64,000 bases of DNA from Pseudobutyrivibrio xylanivorans (GTDB lineage Bacteria; Bacillota; Clostridia; Lachnospirales; Lachnospiraceae): the NCBI RefSeq assembly GCF_008935055.1, contig NZ_CP043028.1:2944501-3008500 (forward strand), read 5' to 3'. The notes under the pieces are model-generated. The model saw only the letters and a list, made by a program, of their open reading frames with translations. It was not told where the DNA came from and made no database searches. This document shows positions 8,868-19,330 of this stretch, in pieces (position 1 is the stretch's first letter; each line of letters opens with the position of its first letter). Position numbers and translations under genes: made by a program.

Positions 8868-9104
8868 CTAAATCAAGCATTTCAATCCAGCATTATTGCG
8901 TACACGCTTTATATCATCGTTCGAATATTTTTTATAAGCTTCCTTTGCATACCACTCACGAGCCTCCTTATCATCAACCTGTAAAAAACGCTCGTAATGT
9001 GACCATGACAGTAAATGTGCCGACACCGTCGGCACAATCTCCTTAAAGTAAAAAAGCCAAGCTAAACGCTCGGCTTGGTCCCAAGTGTTATTCGCACCTG
9101 GCAA
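8868..9104 (-). pseudogene. DUF1016 (YhcG-like) gene remnant
   Basis: The frame contains PTVSAHLLSWSHYERFLQ followed by DDKEAREWYAKEAYKK, matching the central conserved block of DUF1016/YhcG proteins (SWSHY...L...D...A..FYAKEA). These are PD-(D/E)XK nuclease-domain proteins of about 350 residues; only some 45-50 residues of the block remain, with neither end present. The apparent start is TTG without a ribosome binding site and the frame is open further upstream. Part of the coding sequence coincides with a terminator-like hairpin (9054-9076) and a perfect palindrome (9017-9035). A decayed fragment is the best reading. Confidence 0.5.
9050..9077 (-). terminator. Terminator-like hairpin inside the DUF1016 remnant
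   Basis: On the minus strand a 9-bp stem with one G-U pair (arms 9068-9076 and 9054-9062), a 5-base loop and then TTTTTT. The gene it would serve is not evident. Confidence 0.4.
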
Positions 9105-9221
9105 CTCTGTTAGGTTAATTATAACAAATATAATCTCATCTTCAAGTATAGATAGCTTGCCTTAAAAAGTTCATATAAGATAATTAACCAATAATTCACT
9201 TACGCCCCACTTGAAATTATC

Positions 9222-9488
9222 TATCACACCCCAACGAAAGATAGCGGGCTGGACAGACTTGCTGTGATAAAAAAATGAAGATTTACACTAAATTTTATCA
9301 CATGAAGTCTCTGAAGCCGCATGGTGTCGTTTGTTTGTGATAAAAATTTGAGGATTTCGACTGATTTCTATCACAAGAAGTCTCAGCAGCCCCTTGTCTT
9401 CGTTCACTTGTGATAAATCCTAAGTCAAATCAGCCAAAATTTATCACAGCCCAACGGAAGTTAGCAGGCTGACAAACAGCTTGTGATA
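9222..9488. repeat. Four-unit tandem array of 47-48 bp palindrome-ended repeats
   Basis: Units at 9222-9269, 9296-9342, 9369-9415 and 9442-9488 each begin TATCACA and end TGTGATA, giving a 73-74 bp period. The interiors are related: units 2 and 3 read GAAGTCTC..AGCC..TCGTT, while units 1 and 4 carry the same core in reverse complement (CCCAACG..AG..GGCTG). The three 26-base spacers are also related to each other (TGAGGATTTCGACTGATTT-like), the third inverted. This fills the gap between the DUF1016 remnant and the metA terminator; 9105-9221 shows nothing else. Confidence 0.85.
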
Positions 9489-9489
9489 A

Positions 9490-9524
9490 AACAAAAGTGC
9501 CGACGCCAAAAGGCCGCGGCACTT
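9490..9524 (-). terminator. metA terminator
   Basis: Minus strand AAGTGCCGCGGCC, a TTTT loop, GGCGTCGGCACTT, then TTGTTTT. It lies 16 bases past the metA stop. Confidence 0.85.
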
Positions 9525-9539
9525 AAATCAACTCATTCT

Positions 9540-10463
9540 TTATTTCTCGCTAATCTTATTCCACTCATAAGGTGTGTTCTGGTATACGTAGTAATTCAAC
9601 CAGTTAGAATACAGAATGTTTCCATGGCTCCGCCACTGAAGAAGTGGTTTCTCATTCTCATCATCATTAGGATAATAATTTACTGGGAGGTCAATTTTTA
9701 GTCCCTTGCTTTTATCACGCTTATATTCACTGTCCAAAGTGAAACGATCATATTCTGGGTGGCCCATCACAAAAATGTTACTACCATCCTTGCTCATGCA
9801 AAGGAATACACCAGCTTCCTCACTCTTAGCGCAAACAACAAGCTCATCACAAGCCTCAATATCCTCTGTTTTCACACCAGTATGGCGGCTATGAGGAGCA
9901 TAGAAAATATCATCAAATCCTCGAACAAGAGGAATCTTTCTGTTCTGAACTCGATGTGGGAATACACCAAATTTCTTCTCATCCAAATCATACTTAGGAA
10001 TTCCGTAGCGATAATAAAGACCTGCCTGGCAGCCCCAGCAAAGATGTAGTGTAGATGTAACATGGGTCTTTGTCCACTCGAATACGTGAGTAAGCTCCTC
10101 CCAGTAATCTACCTCTTCAAAAGGCATCTGTTCCACAGGTGCGCCTGTAATAATAAGTCCGTCGAAATATCTGTCGTAAACATCCTCGATATGCTCATAG
10201 AAAGTATCAAGATGTGTCTTGCTGGTGTTCTTGCTCTCATGACTTCCAACTGTAAGGAAGGTCACATCCACCTGAAGTGGCGTATTAGAAAGAGAGCGCA
10301 AAAGCTGAAGCTCAGTGTCTTCCTTTAATGGCATCAGATTCAAAATGGCAATGGAAATAGGTCTGATATCCTGGTGGATAGACCTGTTTTCATCCATTAC
10401 GAATATATTTTCATTTTCAAGTATAGCCTTTGCAGGTAAATCATTTTGTGTTCTAATTGGCAT
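9540..10463 (-). CDS. metA: Homoserine O-acyltransferase MetA (predicted acetyl-CoA specific)
   Basis: 307 residues, full length for the MetA family. It activates the homoserine hydroxyl in methionine synthesis. The catalytic cysteine lies in LHLCWGCQAG at residue 142, and conserved PISIAILNLMP and HSRHTG segments are present. Residue 111 is glutamate (APVEQMPFEE); in the family, Glu at 111 goes with acetyl-CoA use (Bacillus cereus type) and Gly with succinyl-CoA (E. coli type), so homoserine O-acetyltransferase is the expected activity despite the usual 'succinyltransferase' label. ATG has a strong GGGAGGAGAGG site. No SAM riboswitch or T-box is visible in the 62 bases upstream. It follows the diguanylate cyclase genes on the same strand. 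Confidence 0.95.
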   Translation of the reverse strand: MPIRTQNDLPAKAILENENIFVMDENRSIHQDIRPISIAILNLMPLKEDTELQLLRSLSNTPLQVDVTFLTVGSHESKNTSKTHLDTFYEHIEDVYDRYFDGLIITGAPVEQMPFEEVDYWEELTHVFEWTKTHVTSTLHLCWGCQAGLYYRYGIPKYDLDEKKFGVFPHRVQNRKIPLVRGFDDIFYAPHSRHTGVKTEDIEACDELVVCAKSEEAGVFLCMSKDGSNIFVMGHPEYDRFTLDSEYKRDKSKGLKIDLPVNYYPNDDENEKPLLQWRSHGNILYSNWLNYYVYQNTPYEWNKISEK

Positions 10464-10525
10464 ACTTCTCCCTCTCCTCCCATAAACTAGTATATCTTAG
10501 GTAACTTTTTTAATGATAACACAAC

Positions 10526-12205
10526 CTATCTTCTTCTGCCATGCAATAATTCTTTATTCTTGTACATACGCTGGTCAGCCATAAGATATACTCGATTGGA
10601 ATCTGCATTTTTAAATTCATGTCTGAAAGCATAGCCAATAGCAGCACTTCTATATATGTTAGGGTCAGATTTATTCATATTATCAAGGCAATTATTCAGC
10701 CTTTCAATAATCTCATCTACTTTTTCCATGCTACTATCTGTAAGAATACCAACGAATTCATCTCCTCCCGTTCTTGCAATGAAGCCAACATGTCCAAAGC
10801 CTTCCTTTAAAGCTTCTCCTACATCGGATATGTATTTATCTCCCATCAGATGTCCCTGATTATCATTGATAGCCTTTAAGCCGTTTAGGTCTATGCTGAT
10901 AACACAATAATCCTCTTCGCTTTTAGAAATCTTAGCCATATAAGCCTCGTACCTAGATCTGTTTGCCAAGCCTGTCAGCTCATCGGCATAAGCAAGATGT
11001 GCAAGTGAAGAATACTCTTCATTTCTGGCGAAAGACTCTGAAATAAAGGTTGAATAATTAAGCAATGTTCCAAAAACCATAAATATAGCAGCCACAGGAA
11101 GAATCAACTTAGAAAGCATTATCTGTTCACATATACCATGTAGTTCTAGATAATAAAAGATAACATTAACAACACAAGCTGCAGCCAGGCCGATTTGTCC
11201 AACCGCCTGAATAAACTGGGACTTGGTAATCAAATTCGCTTTTGCATCCTTAATTAGAACCTTAACAAACATAAATACAATCAGTACAAACGCATCCAGC
11301 TGATATATCCCCAGTGTCCTATTGATATGAACAAGCCCTGTAAAATGAAGTGCTATTAATAAGAACGGAATAATCGAACCACATATACTGAAAACCAGGA
11401 ACGCTTTATTTTTTAGGTAGTCTCTCATACAGCCGATGGTCATATACATAAGTGGAACCACCATATACAAAGCAATATATTCTATTTCTGTTTGATGTCC
11501 GCTGGTTTCAATGAACAAATCCACCAGCTTAAACTGAGACAAAAACCACACTCCCAGAGCAACATACATTAACGCAGCATACATCTGCATGTTCATTTCT
11601 GGAATGTTACTTCTAAATCCTAAAGCAACGGCAAAAAACATTATTCCAAAAACAACAAGAAACGCACCAACCAAATATATGAACATGTGATTATACACGC
11701 TATACATAAGCAGATCCACGTAGCCACCTACAGCTGGAGCCTGATAATATGCATAAGCGTCATCCTCAGTCACCATAAGAGTAATCTGAATCGTGGATAG
11801 TTTAAACGCCTTAGGCAAACTCACATAGTTTAGTTCGCAGCCAATATACTTTCCTGTTTTATATTCCTCTAAAAATCTTTGCCCTGCTAATTTATCTCCA
11901 CAATACACCTTCCAAGCACTATATCTTGAATCAAACATTAATGTTGGAGAAATGAAATAGCCCAGATCAACATTATCTTTTTTTAAAGTGATAATATCCC
12001 CTTTATAAGTACTATTCCCAATCAGCTTTCTAAGCTCAGATAGCTTCACATCCTCATAAAGATTTCCATTGTAAGTAACATCCCACCCGCTATCCAAAAC
12101 AACTACATTTGAATAGTTATTTGGTTTAAAGAAATAATGAGCAAAGATGTATATTACTAAGAGGGATATAAAGGAGATTCCCAGATAAAGTATTTTTTTA
12201 CCCAT
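10526..12205 (-). CDS. Membrane diguanylate cyclase (7TM-type sensor plus GGDEF)
   Basis: 559 residues. One N-terminal membrane helix (about 5-24), an external domain to about 165, some seven membrane helices to about 390, then a GGDEF domain with the intact motif GGDEF at 480-484, which makes cyclic di-GMP from GTP. The layout recalls 7TMR-DISM receptors, with an extracellular sensory domain feeding a 7TM unit. The inhibitory I-site (RxxD ahead of the motif) is replaced by GHVG, so product inhibition by the usual route is unlikely. Its start overlaps the preceding cyclase gene by 8 bases; the two share architecture and probably arose by duplication. Confidence 0.9.
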   Translation of the reverse strand: MGKKILYLGISFISLLVIYIFAHYFFKPNNYSNVVVLDSGWDVTYNGNLYEDVKLSELRKLIGNSTYKGDIITLKKDNVDLGYFISPTLMFDSRYSAWKVYCGDKLAGQRFLEEYKTGKYIGCELNYVSLPKAFKLSTIQITLMVTEDDAYAYYQAPAVGGYVDLLMYSVYNHMFIYLVGAFLVVFGIMFFAVALGFRSNIPEMNMQMYAALMYVALGVWFLSQFKLVDLFIETSGHQTEIEYIALYMVVPLMYMTIGCMRDYLKNKAFLVFSICGSIIPFLLIALHFTGLVHINRTLGIYQLDAFVLIVFMFVKVLIKDAKANLITKSQFIQAVGQIGLAAACVVNVIFYYLELHGICEQIMLSKLILPVAAIFMVFGTLLNYSTFISESFARNEEYSSLAHLAYADELTGLANRSRYEAYMAKISKSEEDYCVISIDLNGLKAINDNQGHLMGDKYISDVGEALKEGFGHVGFIARTGGDEFVGILTDSSMEKVDEIIERLNNCLDNMNKSDPNIYRSAAIGYAFRHEFKNADSNRVYLMADQRMYKNKELLHGRRR

Positions 12206-13910
12206 GATGCACCCCCTTCATTTCGTACATGCGTAAGTCAGCCTTAGCGAATACATCCTGATATCTCCCCCCTTGTACCTCGTCACTATAGGCAAAACCA
12301 ACAGATGCCCCTAGAGTTATATCCTTGCTATATTTATTATATTTGCGCATTTCTTCCTGCAATTTCTGGGCGCAGGCCTCACAGGCTTCTCTATCGATTT
12401 TCTTATATACAACTACAAATTCATCTCCACCAGTCCTTGCAATCATATCTGAATCTACATAAACTTCTCTTAGAAGCTTCGTAAATGCGATAATCATCTT
12501 ATCGCCAACAGTATGTCCAAAGGTATCGTTCACCACTTTAAGCTTGTCCAAATCAAGGCTGACAATGGTATAGTCTCCGGTCAAAGTAGCAAAGTATTGA
12601 TTGCAAGCAGCTCGGTTTAAAAGACCTGTTAATGCATCAGTGTATGCCATGCCCTCCAACTGTTTTTTCACTCTGTCTGCACTCATATGGTTGATGCCAT
12701 TCATAAAGTAATATACAAAATAGCAAAGCATGAAAAACAACATTCCCATTTCCAACAAATCTAAGGATGGGAATAGTTTTGTATCCGTAAAATTAATATC
12801 AGGATTATAAAAAGCCCCAATAATTATTTCAAGAAATGAAAAAATAAGCATTGTGATAAAGCCAAACACAAGGTAATAATCAGCATCACCCGTATAATAT
12901 AGCTCTGATTCCTCATTGCTTTTCTGCTTCTTTACAATAGCTCCATAAAGAGGAGGCATAATAACTATGATTTCAATAAAACATAACACTCCCGCAACAT
13001 TAACCATTCTGTTTATATGAAGGATTCCAATTACGTGAAGTAGCAGTAACATTATCGGAAATACGATATTAATAATAATAAAAATACGCTGTTTTCTTTT
13101 GAATAAATCTGGATGAGTAGAATACAAAAGAATTGAAAATGCCAAAGGTATTAAATAGAAAGATAGATACTCCATCATAGAGAAAAATTCATCGTGAGAA
13201 CCAATGAACCATAAAATATCATTTCTAGCAAAGATATAGCATCCTAATAGCATAGAAAAATTAGCACCAATATAAATTTGAGAAGCTGTTCTTCGGGTAA
13301 GTGCAAGATAAATTGACAGAGCAAACAAAATGCAAGAATAGACAACCAAAAAGCTACCGATAAACATAGAAATCCTGTTGTAGCTGAAGAATGATTGCAT
13401 TAATAAACTTCTGTGACCTAAATAAACCGGTGATAAATTTTCAACAGAATTATCCTCACCCATAGTATACACAATCATAATATTATGCCTACCAGCTTGA
13501 GGGTTTATATCAACCATATTGTATCTTTTAGGAATGAATTTTCCTTTTTCTAATTCATCTAAGCCATAAGAATACTTAATTTTACCATCCACTAAAAGTT
13601 CGACTGCCTGCAAATTGCTTCTAAACATTAGTGTATTGTGCTCTGGTATAAAAAATGTTTTAGAAATGGAAATACGCTCTCCTCTTTTGCTTTTTCCAAT
13701 ATTATATTTGGATAAAGTCACGTCATTACTGGTTATACCCCCACGAAAAACAGACCAGCCATCATCTATACGGCTGATTGAAAAGTTTGACGATGAGGTA
13801 AACCATTTACCCCCAAATGCCAACACTACTACTGTCATAAATATCATTAGCATTGGGAGTATAAAGTACCTGTTTATTAGTATTTGACGCCTTCTTTCTA
13901 TCATAAGCAC
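12198..13910 (-). CDS. Membrane diguanylate cyclase, paralogue of the downstream gene
   Basis: 570 residues with the same plan as its neighbour: N-terminal helix (about 15-32), external domain, about seven membrane helices between 185 and 410, and a C-terminal GGDEF domain with GGDEF at 494-498. The I-site position reads VDSD, lacking the arginine of RxxD. Start at ATG 13908-13910 (MLMIERRRQ) or ATG 13902-13904; neither has a strong ribosome binding site. First gene of the pair; the 8-base overlap with the second implies coupled translation and perhaps a heteromeric or dual-input signalling unit. Ligands unknown. Confidence 0.9.
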   Translation of the reverse strand: MLMIERRRQILINRYFILPMLMIFMTVVVLAFGGKWFTSSSNFSISRIDDGWSVFRGGITSNDVTLSKYNIGKSKRGERISISKTFFIPEHNTLMFRSNLQAVELLVDGKIKYSYGLDELEKGKFIPKRYNMVDINPQAGRHNIMIVYTMGEDNSVENLSPVYLGHRSLLMQSFFSYNRISMFIGSFLVVYSCILFALSIYLALTRRTASQIYIGANFSMLLGCYIFARNDILWFIGSHDEFFSMMEYLSFYLIPLAFSILLYSTHPDLFKRKQRIFIIINIVFPIMLLLLHVIGILHINRMVNVAGVLCFIEIIVIMPPLYGAIVKKQKSNEESELYYTGDADYYLVFGFITMLIFSFLEIIIGAFYNPDINFTDTKLFPSLDLLEMGMLFFMLCYFVYYFMNGINHMSADRVKKQLEGMAYTDALTGLLNRAACNQYFATLTGDYTIVSLDLDKLKVVNDTFGHTVGDKMIIAFTKLLREVYVDSDMIARTGGDEFVVVYKKIDREACEACAQKLQEEMRKYNKYSKDITLGASVGFAYSDEVQGGRYQDVFAKADLRMYEMKGVHHG

Positions 13911-13956
13911 ATTATAAAATAAAAATGTGTATTTTCATATAAAAACCCGTTATATT

Positions 13957-16011
<2,055 letters not shown>

Positions 16012-16013
<2 letters not shown>

Positions 16014-16737
16014 AATTTTTTGATCCCACTAATAATTTATTTAGCTTTTTCAGCTCAGCGGAAGTTACATCTCTGTAGCTGTCTTCCTTCAAATCTCCAA
16101 GCTCGATATTCATAATCCTAACACGCTTTAAGGTGCGAACTCTGTAACCAAGTGCCTGACACATGCGTCGAATCTGACGATTCAAGCCCTGTGTAAGAAT
16201 TATATTAAACTTGTTTGGAGCAAGCTTTTTGATTTGGCACTTGCGAGTTGTGGTGTCCAACTCCTCAAGATATACACCTGCAGCCATCTGCTTGATAAAA
16301 TCCGCTGTAATTTCCTTGTCAACAGTGACTACGTATTCCTTTTCGTGAGCATTCACGCCACGCATTATCTTATTAACCAAATCTCCCTGGTTCGTAAGTA
16401 GCAAAAGACCTGTGCTGTCCTTATCAAGACGACCGATTGGATAAATCCTCTCAGGATAATTCAAATGGTCGATGATATTATTCTTCTCCCGCTTCTCTGC
16501 AGTGCAGACAATTCCTGCTGGCTTATTGTAGGCAATGAGAATCTGATTTTTGCCCACATTTGAAACTGTTTTTCCTTTGAAAAGGACTTCGTCTTCGGAA
16601 GTAACCTTCATTCCCATTACTGCAACCTGTCCGTTGACAGTGACCTGCCCAGCCTCTATGGCTGCATCCGCTGCTCTTCGACTGCATACTCCCGCGTCAC
16701 TCAAATATTTATTTAAACGAAATAATTCCTGGCTCAA
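16012..16737 (-). CDS. rluF: 23S rRNA pseudouridine synthase, RluF-like
   Basis: 241 residues. An N-terminal S4 RNA-binding domain (LNKYLSDAGVCSRRAADAAI) is followed by the RsuA-family catalytic domain with the aspartate in PIGRLDKDSTGL and the conserved GLNRQIRRMC. The sequence is closest in my reading to E. coli RluF (U2604 of 23S rRNA) rather than RluB, notably HEKEYVVTVDK. The start is TTG at 16735-16737, fixed by GGAGG 6 bases upstream. The stop codon is part of the REP-like repeat. Confidence 0.88.
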
Positions 16738-16767
16738 TTAAACCTCCACTAAATCCAATAATGATAT

Positions 16768-16795
16768 TAGAAAGGAGACCGATTAGGCCTCCTTA
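16768..16795 (-). terminator. Terminator after the SH3 protein gene
   Basis: Minus strand AGGAGGCC, 5-base loop, GGTCTCCT, then TTTCTAAT; arms 16786-16793 and 16773-16780 with one G-U pair. Located in the gap before rluF. Confidence 0.65.
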
Positions 16796-16812
16796 AAAAT
16801 CTAAACCATATT

Positions 16813-18108
16813 TTACTTTAACAAGTCTGTTCTGATAAAGCCCTCTTTTGATTTATATTTAACCTTTGTCCAACCCTCTGCATAGCTCATAACAACCTCG
16901 ACCTCTTCGCCAGCATAAGCAACTGCAACCTTTGATGCAGACGAATCCATCTTCGAACGGATATTTACTGTGCTAGAAAGTGTAACCTTGTCTCCCTTGT
17001 TGTAAACTGTGGTGGTTGTTGTCTCGGTGGTTTCTTCTGTAGTCTCCTGAGTATCCTCAGTAGCTGTATCTGTTGAAACCTTTACAGCAGACTTTGTAAC
17101 ATATGCCTTGGTTCCGTTGTAATCGAACTTGTAGAAATCACCCTCTTCGCCGTAGATCTTGATTTCATCACCCTTTGAAAGCTTTCCAAGCTTATTGCTG
17201 GTCTTATCAGCAGACTCACGAACATTTACACTTGAATTAACCTTACCTGTGTATGAATTAGCTTCTTCCTCAGCAGCCTTTGCTTCCTCTTCGGCCTTAG
17301 CCTTTGCCTCTTCCTCTGCCTTTGCAGCTTCCTCAGCTGCCTGCGCTTCTGCTTCAGCTGCAGCTGCAAGCTGTGCATTGTAATCAGTATTCCATGAGAC
17401 AATAGCATCAGGAAGTGAAATAGTCATAAATGTGTTTAAATCAGAATCATTCTTGATTGCTGCATTATACTCGCTTGTAACCTCAGCCTGCTTATCGAGC
17501 AGATCCTGCTGACGAATATAAACAGAAATCAAATCTGAAATCTCTGTATCCATCTCAACTACATTATTGTTCTGATTGAATGAACCATATGTGTTATCAA
17601 TATAAAGCTTGTCATCCTGTGTCTGAACATAGAAAAAATCAAGTCCTGGTGCCGCTGTAGCAATGTCATTGTACTTAAGATTAACTCTGACAGAAACAAG
17701 ATATGAGCCCTTTGAAAGCCCTTGCTTTGTAAAAATCTGAATATCCTGGAACTCTTCAATGTACTGACTATAGAACTTAATGTAGCTAACCTCCTGGTCA
17801 CTAACCTGAGAAGGTGATACCAATGTCTGAATGGTATCTGTATCACCAGCTGCATAAGCTACATAATAATCAGATATCAATTTGGTAAGAGCTTCGTTAT
17901 TGTTCTCTTTGAACTCCTTGTATACACGGCTAGAAGATTTCTCAGACGTGCTATTCGAACTTGCTTTATCACCTGTTCCGAGAAAAAGAACCAGGTTCAT
18001 GCATATGAAAATAGCCACTGCCAAAACGTATCTTTTATTCTTAATTATAAAATCGCCGCAGATACCTGCGACTCTTCGAATATTTTCTTTAATCTTATTA
18101 AAATCCAT
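16813..18108 (-). CDS. Membrane-anchored protein with two bacterial SH3 domains
   Basis: 431 residues. A membrane helix at about 26-47 is followed by an external domain with an NTF2-like look (about 75-200), a 40-residue Ala/Glu/Lys coiled coil, a first SH3_3 domain (TGKVNSSVNVRESADKTSNK), a Thr-rich linker, and a second SH3_3 domain (SSTVNIRSKMDSSASKV) at the C-terminus. Such SH3b domains usually bind peptidoglycan peptides, so a cell-wall sensing or tethering role is inferred; no hydrolase domain is present. GGAGG precedes ATG 18106-18108. Its own terminator follows. Confidence 0.8.
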   Translation of the reverse strand: MDFNKIKENIRRVAGICGDFIIKNKRYVLAVAIFICMNLVLFLGTGDKASSNSTSEKSSSRVYKEFKENNNEALTKLISDYYVAYAAGDTDTIQTLVSPSQVSDQEVSYIKFYSQYIEEFQDIQIFTKQGLSKGSYLVSVRVNLKYNDIATAAPGLDFFYVQTQDDKLYIDNTYGSFNQNNNVVEMDTEISDLISVYIRQQDLLDKQAEVTSEYNAAIKNDSDLNTFMTISLPDAIVSWNTDYNAQLAAAAEAEAQAAEEAAKAEEEAKAKAEEEAKAAEEEANSYTGKVNSSVNVRESADKTSNKLGKLSKGDEIKIYGEEGDFYKFDYNGTKAYVTKSAVKVSTDTATEDTQETTEETTETTTTTVYNKGDKVTLSSTVNIRSKMDSSASKVAVAYAGEEVEVVMSYAEGWTKVKYKSKEGFIRTDLLK

Positions 18109-18148
18109 GTGCGCCTCCAGTAAGTCATTGTAGGCAATTTAGATAACT

Positions 18149-18221
18149 GTAGACGGCCGGATTCGAACCGGCGGTCTTCGGAGTCGGAGTCCGATGCGTT
18201 ATCCAGCTACGCTACGCCTAC
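18149..18221 (-). tRNA. tRNA-Arg (anticodon CCG)
   Basis: 73 nt on the minus strand fold into a full cloverleaf: acceptor GTAGGCG/CGTCTAC, D stem GCGT/ACGC, anticodon stem TCGGA/TCCGA with loop CTCCGAC, and T arm GCCGG-TTCGAAT-CCGGC. The anticodon CCG (plus-strand 18185-18187) reads CGG. CCA is not encoded. Confidence 0.97.
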
Positions 18222-18367
18222 TTAAAATACCTGCCGGAATATTGTAACACAAGTTAGTATACACATCAAACCGGAAAGTAATATTTTTGTAAAAACTTTA
18301 GTTGTTTAAAGCGCTGAATTGTGCTAGAATACTCTCCATAAATCGTTTAAGAAGGAGGACGTATGTT

Positions 18368-19330
18368 ATGAATCCAATCGGTACTACTCAACTCTACTGT
18401 CTTCTGGGAAATCCTGTGTCCCACAGCGTTTCACCAGCAATGCACAATGCATCCTTTGACGCGCATGGTCTTGATGCTTCCTATATGGCCTTTAAAGTTG
18501 AGAATGCTGATTTTAGCGATGCTGTTGAAGGCCTAAAAGCACTTGGCTGCGCCGGGTTCAATCTTACTATGCCTTTTAAAACTGCAATCATTCCTTTCTT
18601 GGATGAGATTGATGAAATCGCAAAACTCTCTAATTCCGTAAACACTTGTATTTACAAGGATGGCAGGCTAAAGGGCTACACTACAGATGGTATCGGTTTC
18701 CTCGAATCAATGAAGGAAAGTGGAATATCCTACACAGGTACCACTATCACAATCCTTGGCTGTGGTGGTGCTGCAACTTCAATTATCACTCAGGCTGCAA
18801 TGGAAGGTGTAAATAAAATAAACATTTTAAAGCGCAAAAACGGAAGCTTTCAGCAGACAGTCGATTACGCCGCGCGCATCACGAAATCCACCAATTGCGA
18901 GGTTTATGTTTACGATATTTCAAATTTAACAATTCTTGAATTTTGCATACAGGAAAGTGATATACTTATTAATAGTACAAATGTTGGAATGGGCGATGAT
19001 GATTCATCACTGGTTCCACCAAGCTTTTTCCATCCAAATCTTATAGTCTGTGATGTAATATATCATCCGGCTGAAACGCGTCTTCTTAGGGAAGCTCGCT
19101 TGGCTGGCTGCAAGACAATGAACGGCAAATACATGCTTCTCTATCAAGGAGCAGCTGCTTTCAAGATTTGGACCGGACTGGACATGCCAGTTGCCATGGT
19201 TAAGGAAAAATATTTCGACAATCAACCAGAAACAAAACAAAATAAAGAAACGAGGAAAAACAATGAGCTTCACATACTTGAAGAAAATGCCTACACCAGA
19301 AGAAATCAAAGAGATGCTACCTGTTCCTAA
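18368..19330 (+). CDS. aroE: Shikimate dehydrogenase
   Basis: 320 residues. It reduces 3-dehydroshikimate to shikimate with NADPH. Substrate motif SVSPAMHN, the catalytic lysine in NLTMPFK (residue 71), the TTDGIGF segment and the nucleotide loop LGCGGAATS are present. ATG 18368-18370 is chosen because AGGAGGA precedes it; the open frame further upstream has no site. The C-terminus is odd: the family core ends near KEKYF, yet the frame continues for about 35 more residues and overlaps the first 68 bases of the DAHP synthase gene, as if the original stop was lost. First of a two-gene aromatic amino acid unit. Confidence 0.95.
   Translation: MNPIGTTQLYCLLGNPVSHSVSPAMHNASFDAHGLDASYMAFKVENADFSDAVEGLKALGCAGFNLTMPFKTAIIPFLDEIDEIAKLSNSVNTCIYKDGRLKGYTTDGIGFLESMKESGISYTGTTITILGCGGAATSIITQAAMEGVNKINILKRKNGSFQQTVDYAARITKSTNCEVYVYDISNLTILEFCIQESDILINSTNVGMGDDDSSLVPPSFFHPNLIVCDVIYHPAETRLLREARLAGCKTMNGKYMLLYQGAAAFKIWTGLDMPVAMVKEKYFDNQPETKQNKETRKNNELHILEENAYTRRNQRDATCS

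Noticed and set aside
9222..9488. CRISPR-like repeat/spacer periodicity
   Set aside because: Repeats are degenerate and partly inverted, spacers are related to each other, and no cas genes are present in the window.
10464..10525. SAM riboswitch or T-box ahead of metA
   Set aside because: Only 62 bases without the conserved elements; no leader RNA can fit.
18302..18367. Upstream extension of aroE (MFKALNCARI...)
   Set aside because: No ribosome binding site, and AGGAGGA lies inside it directly ahead of ATG 18368.
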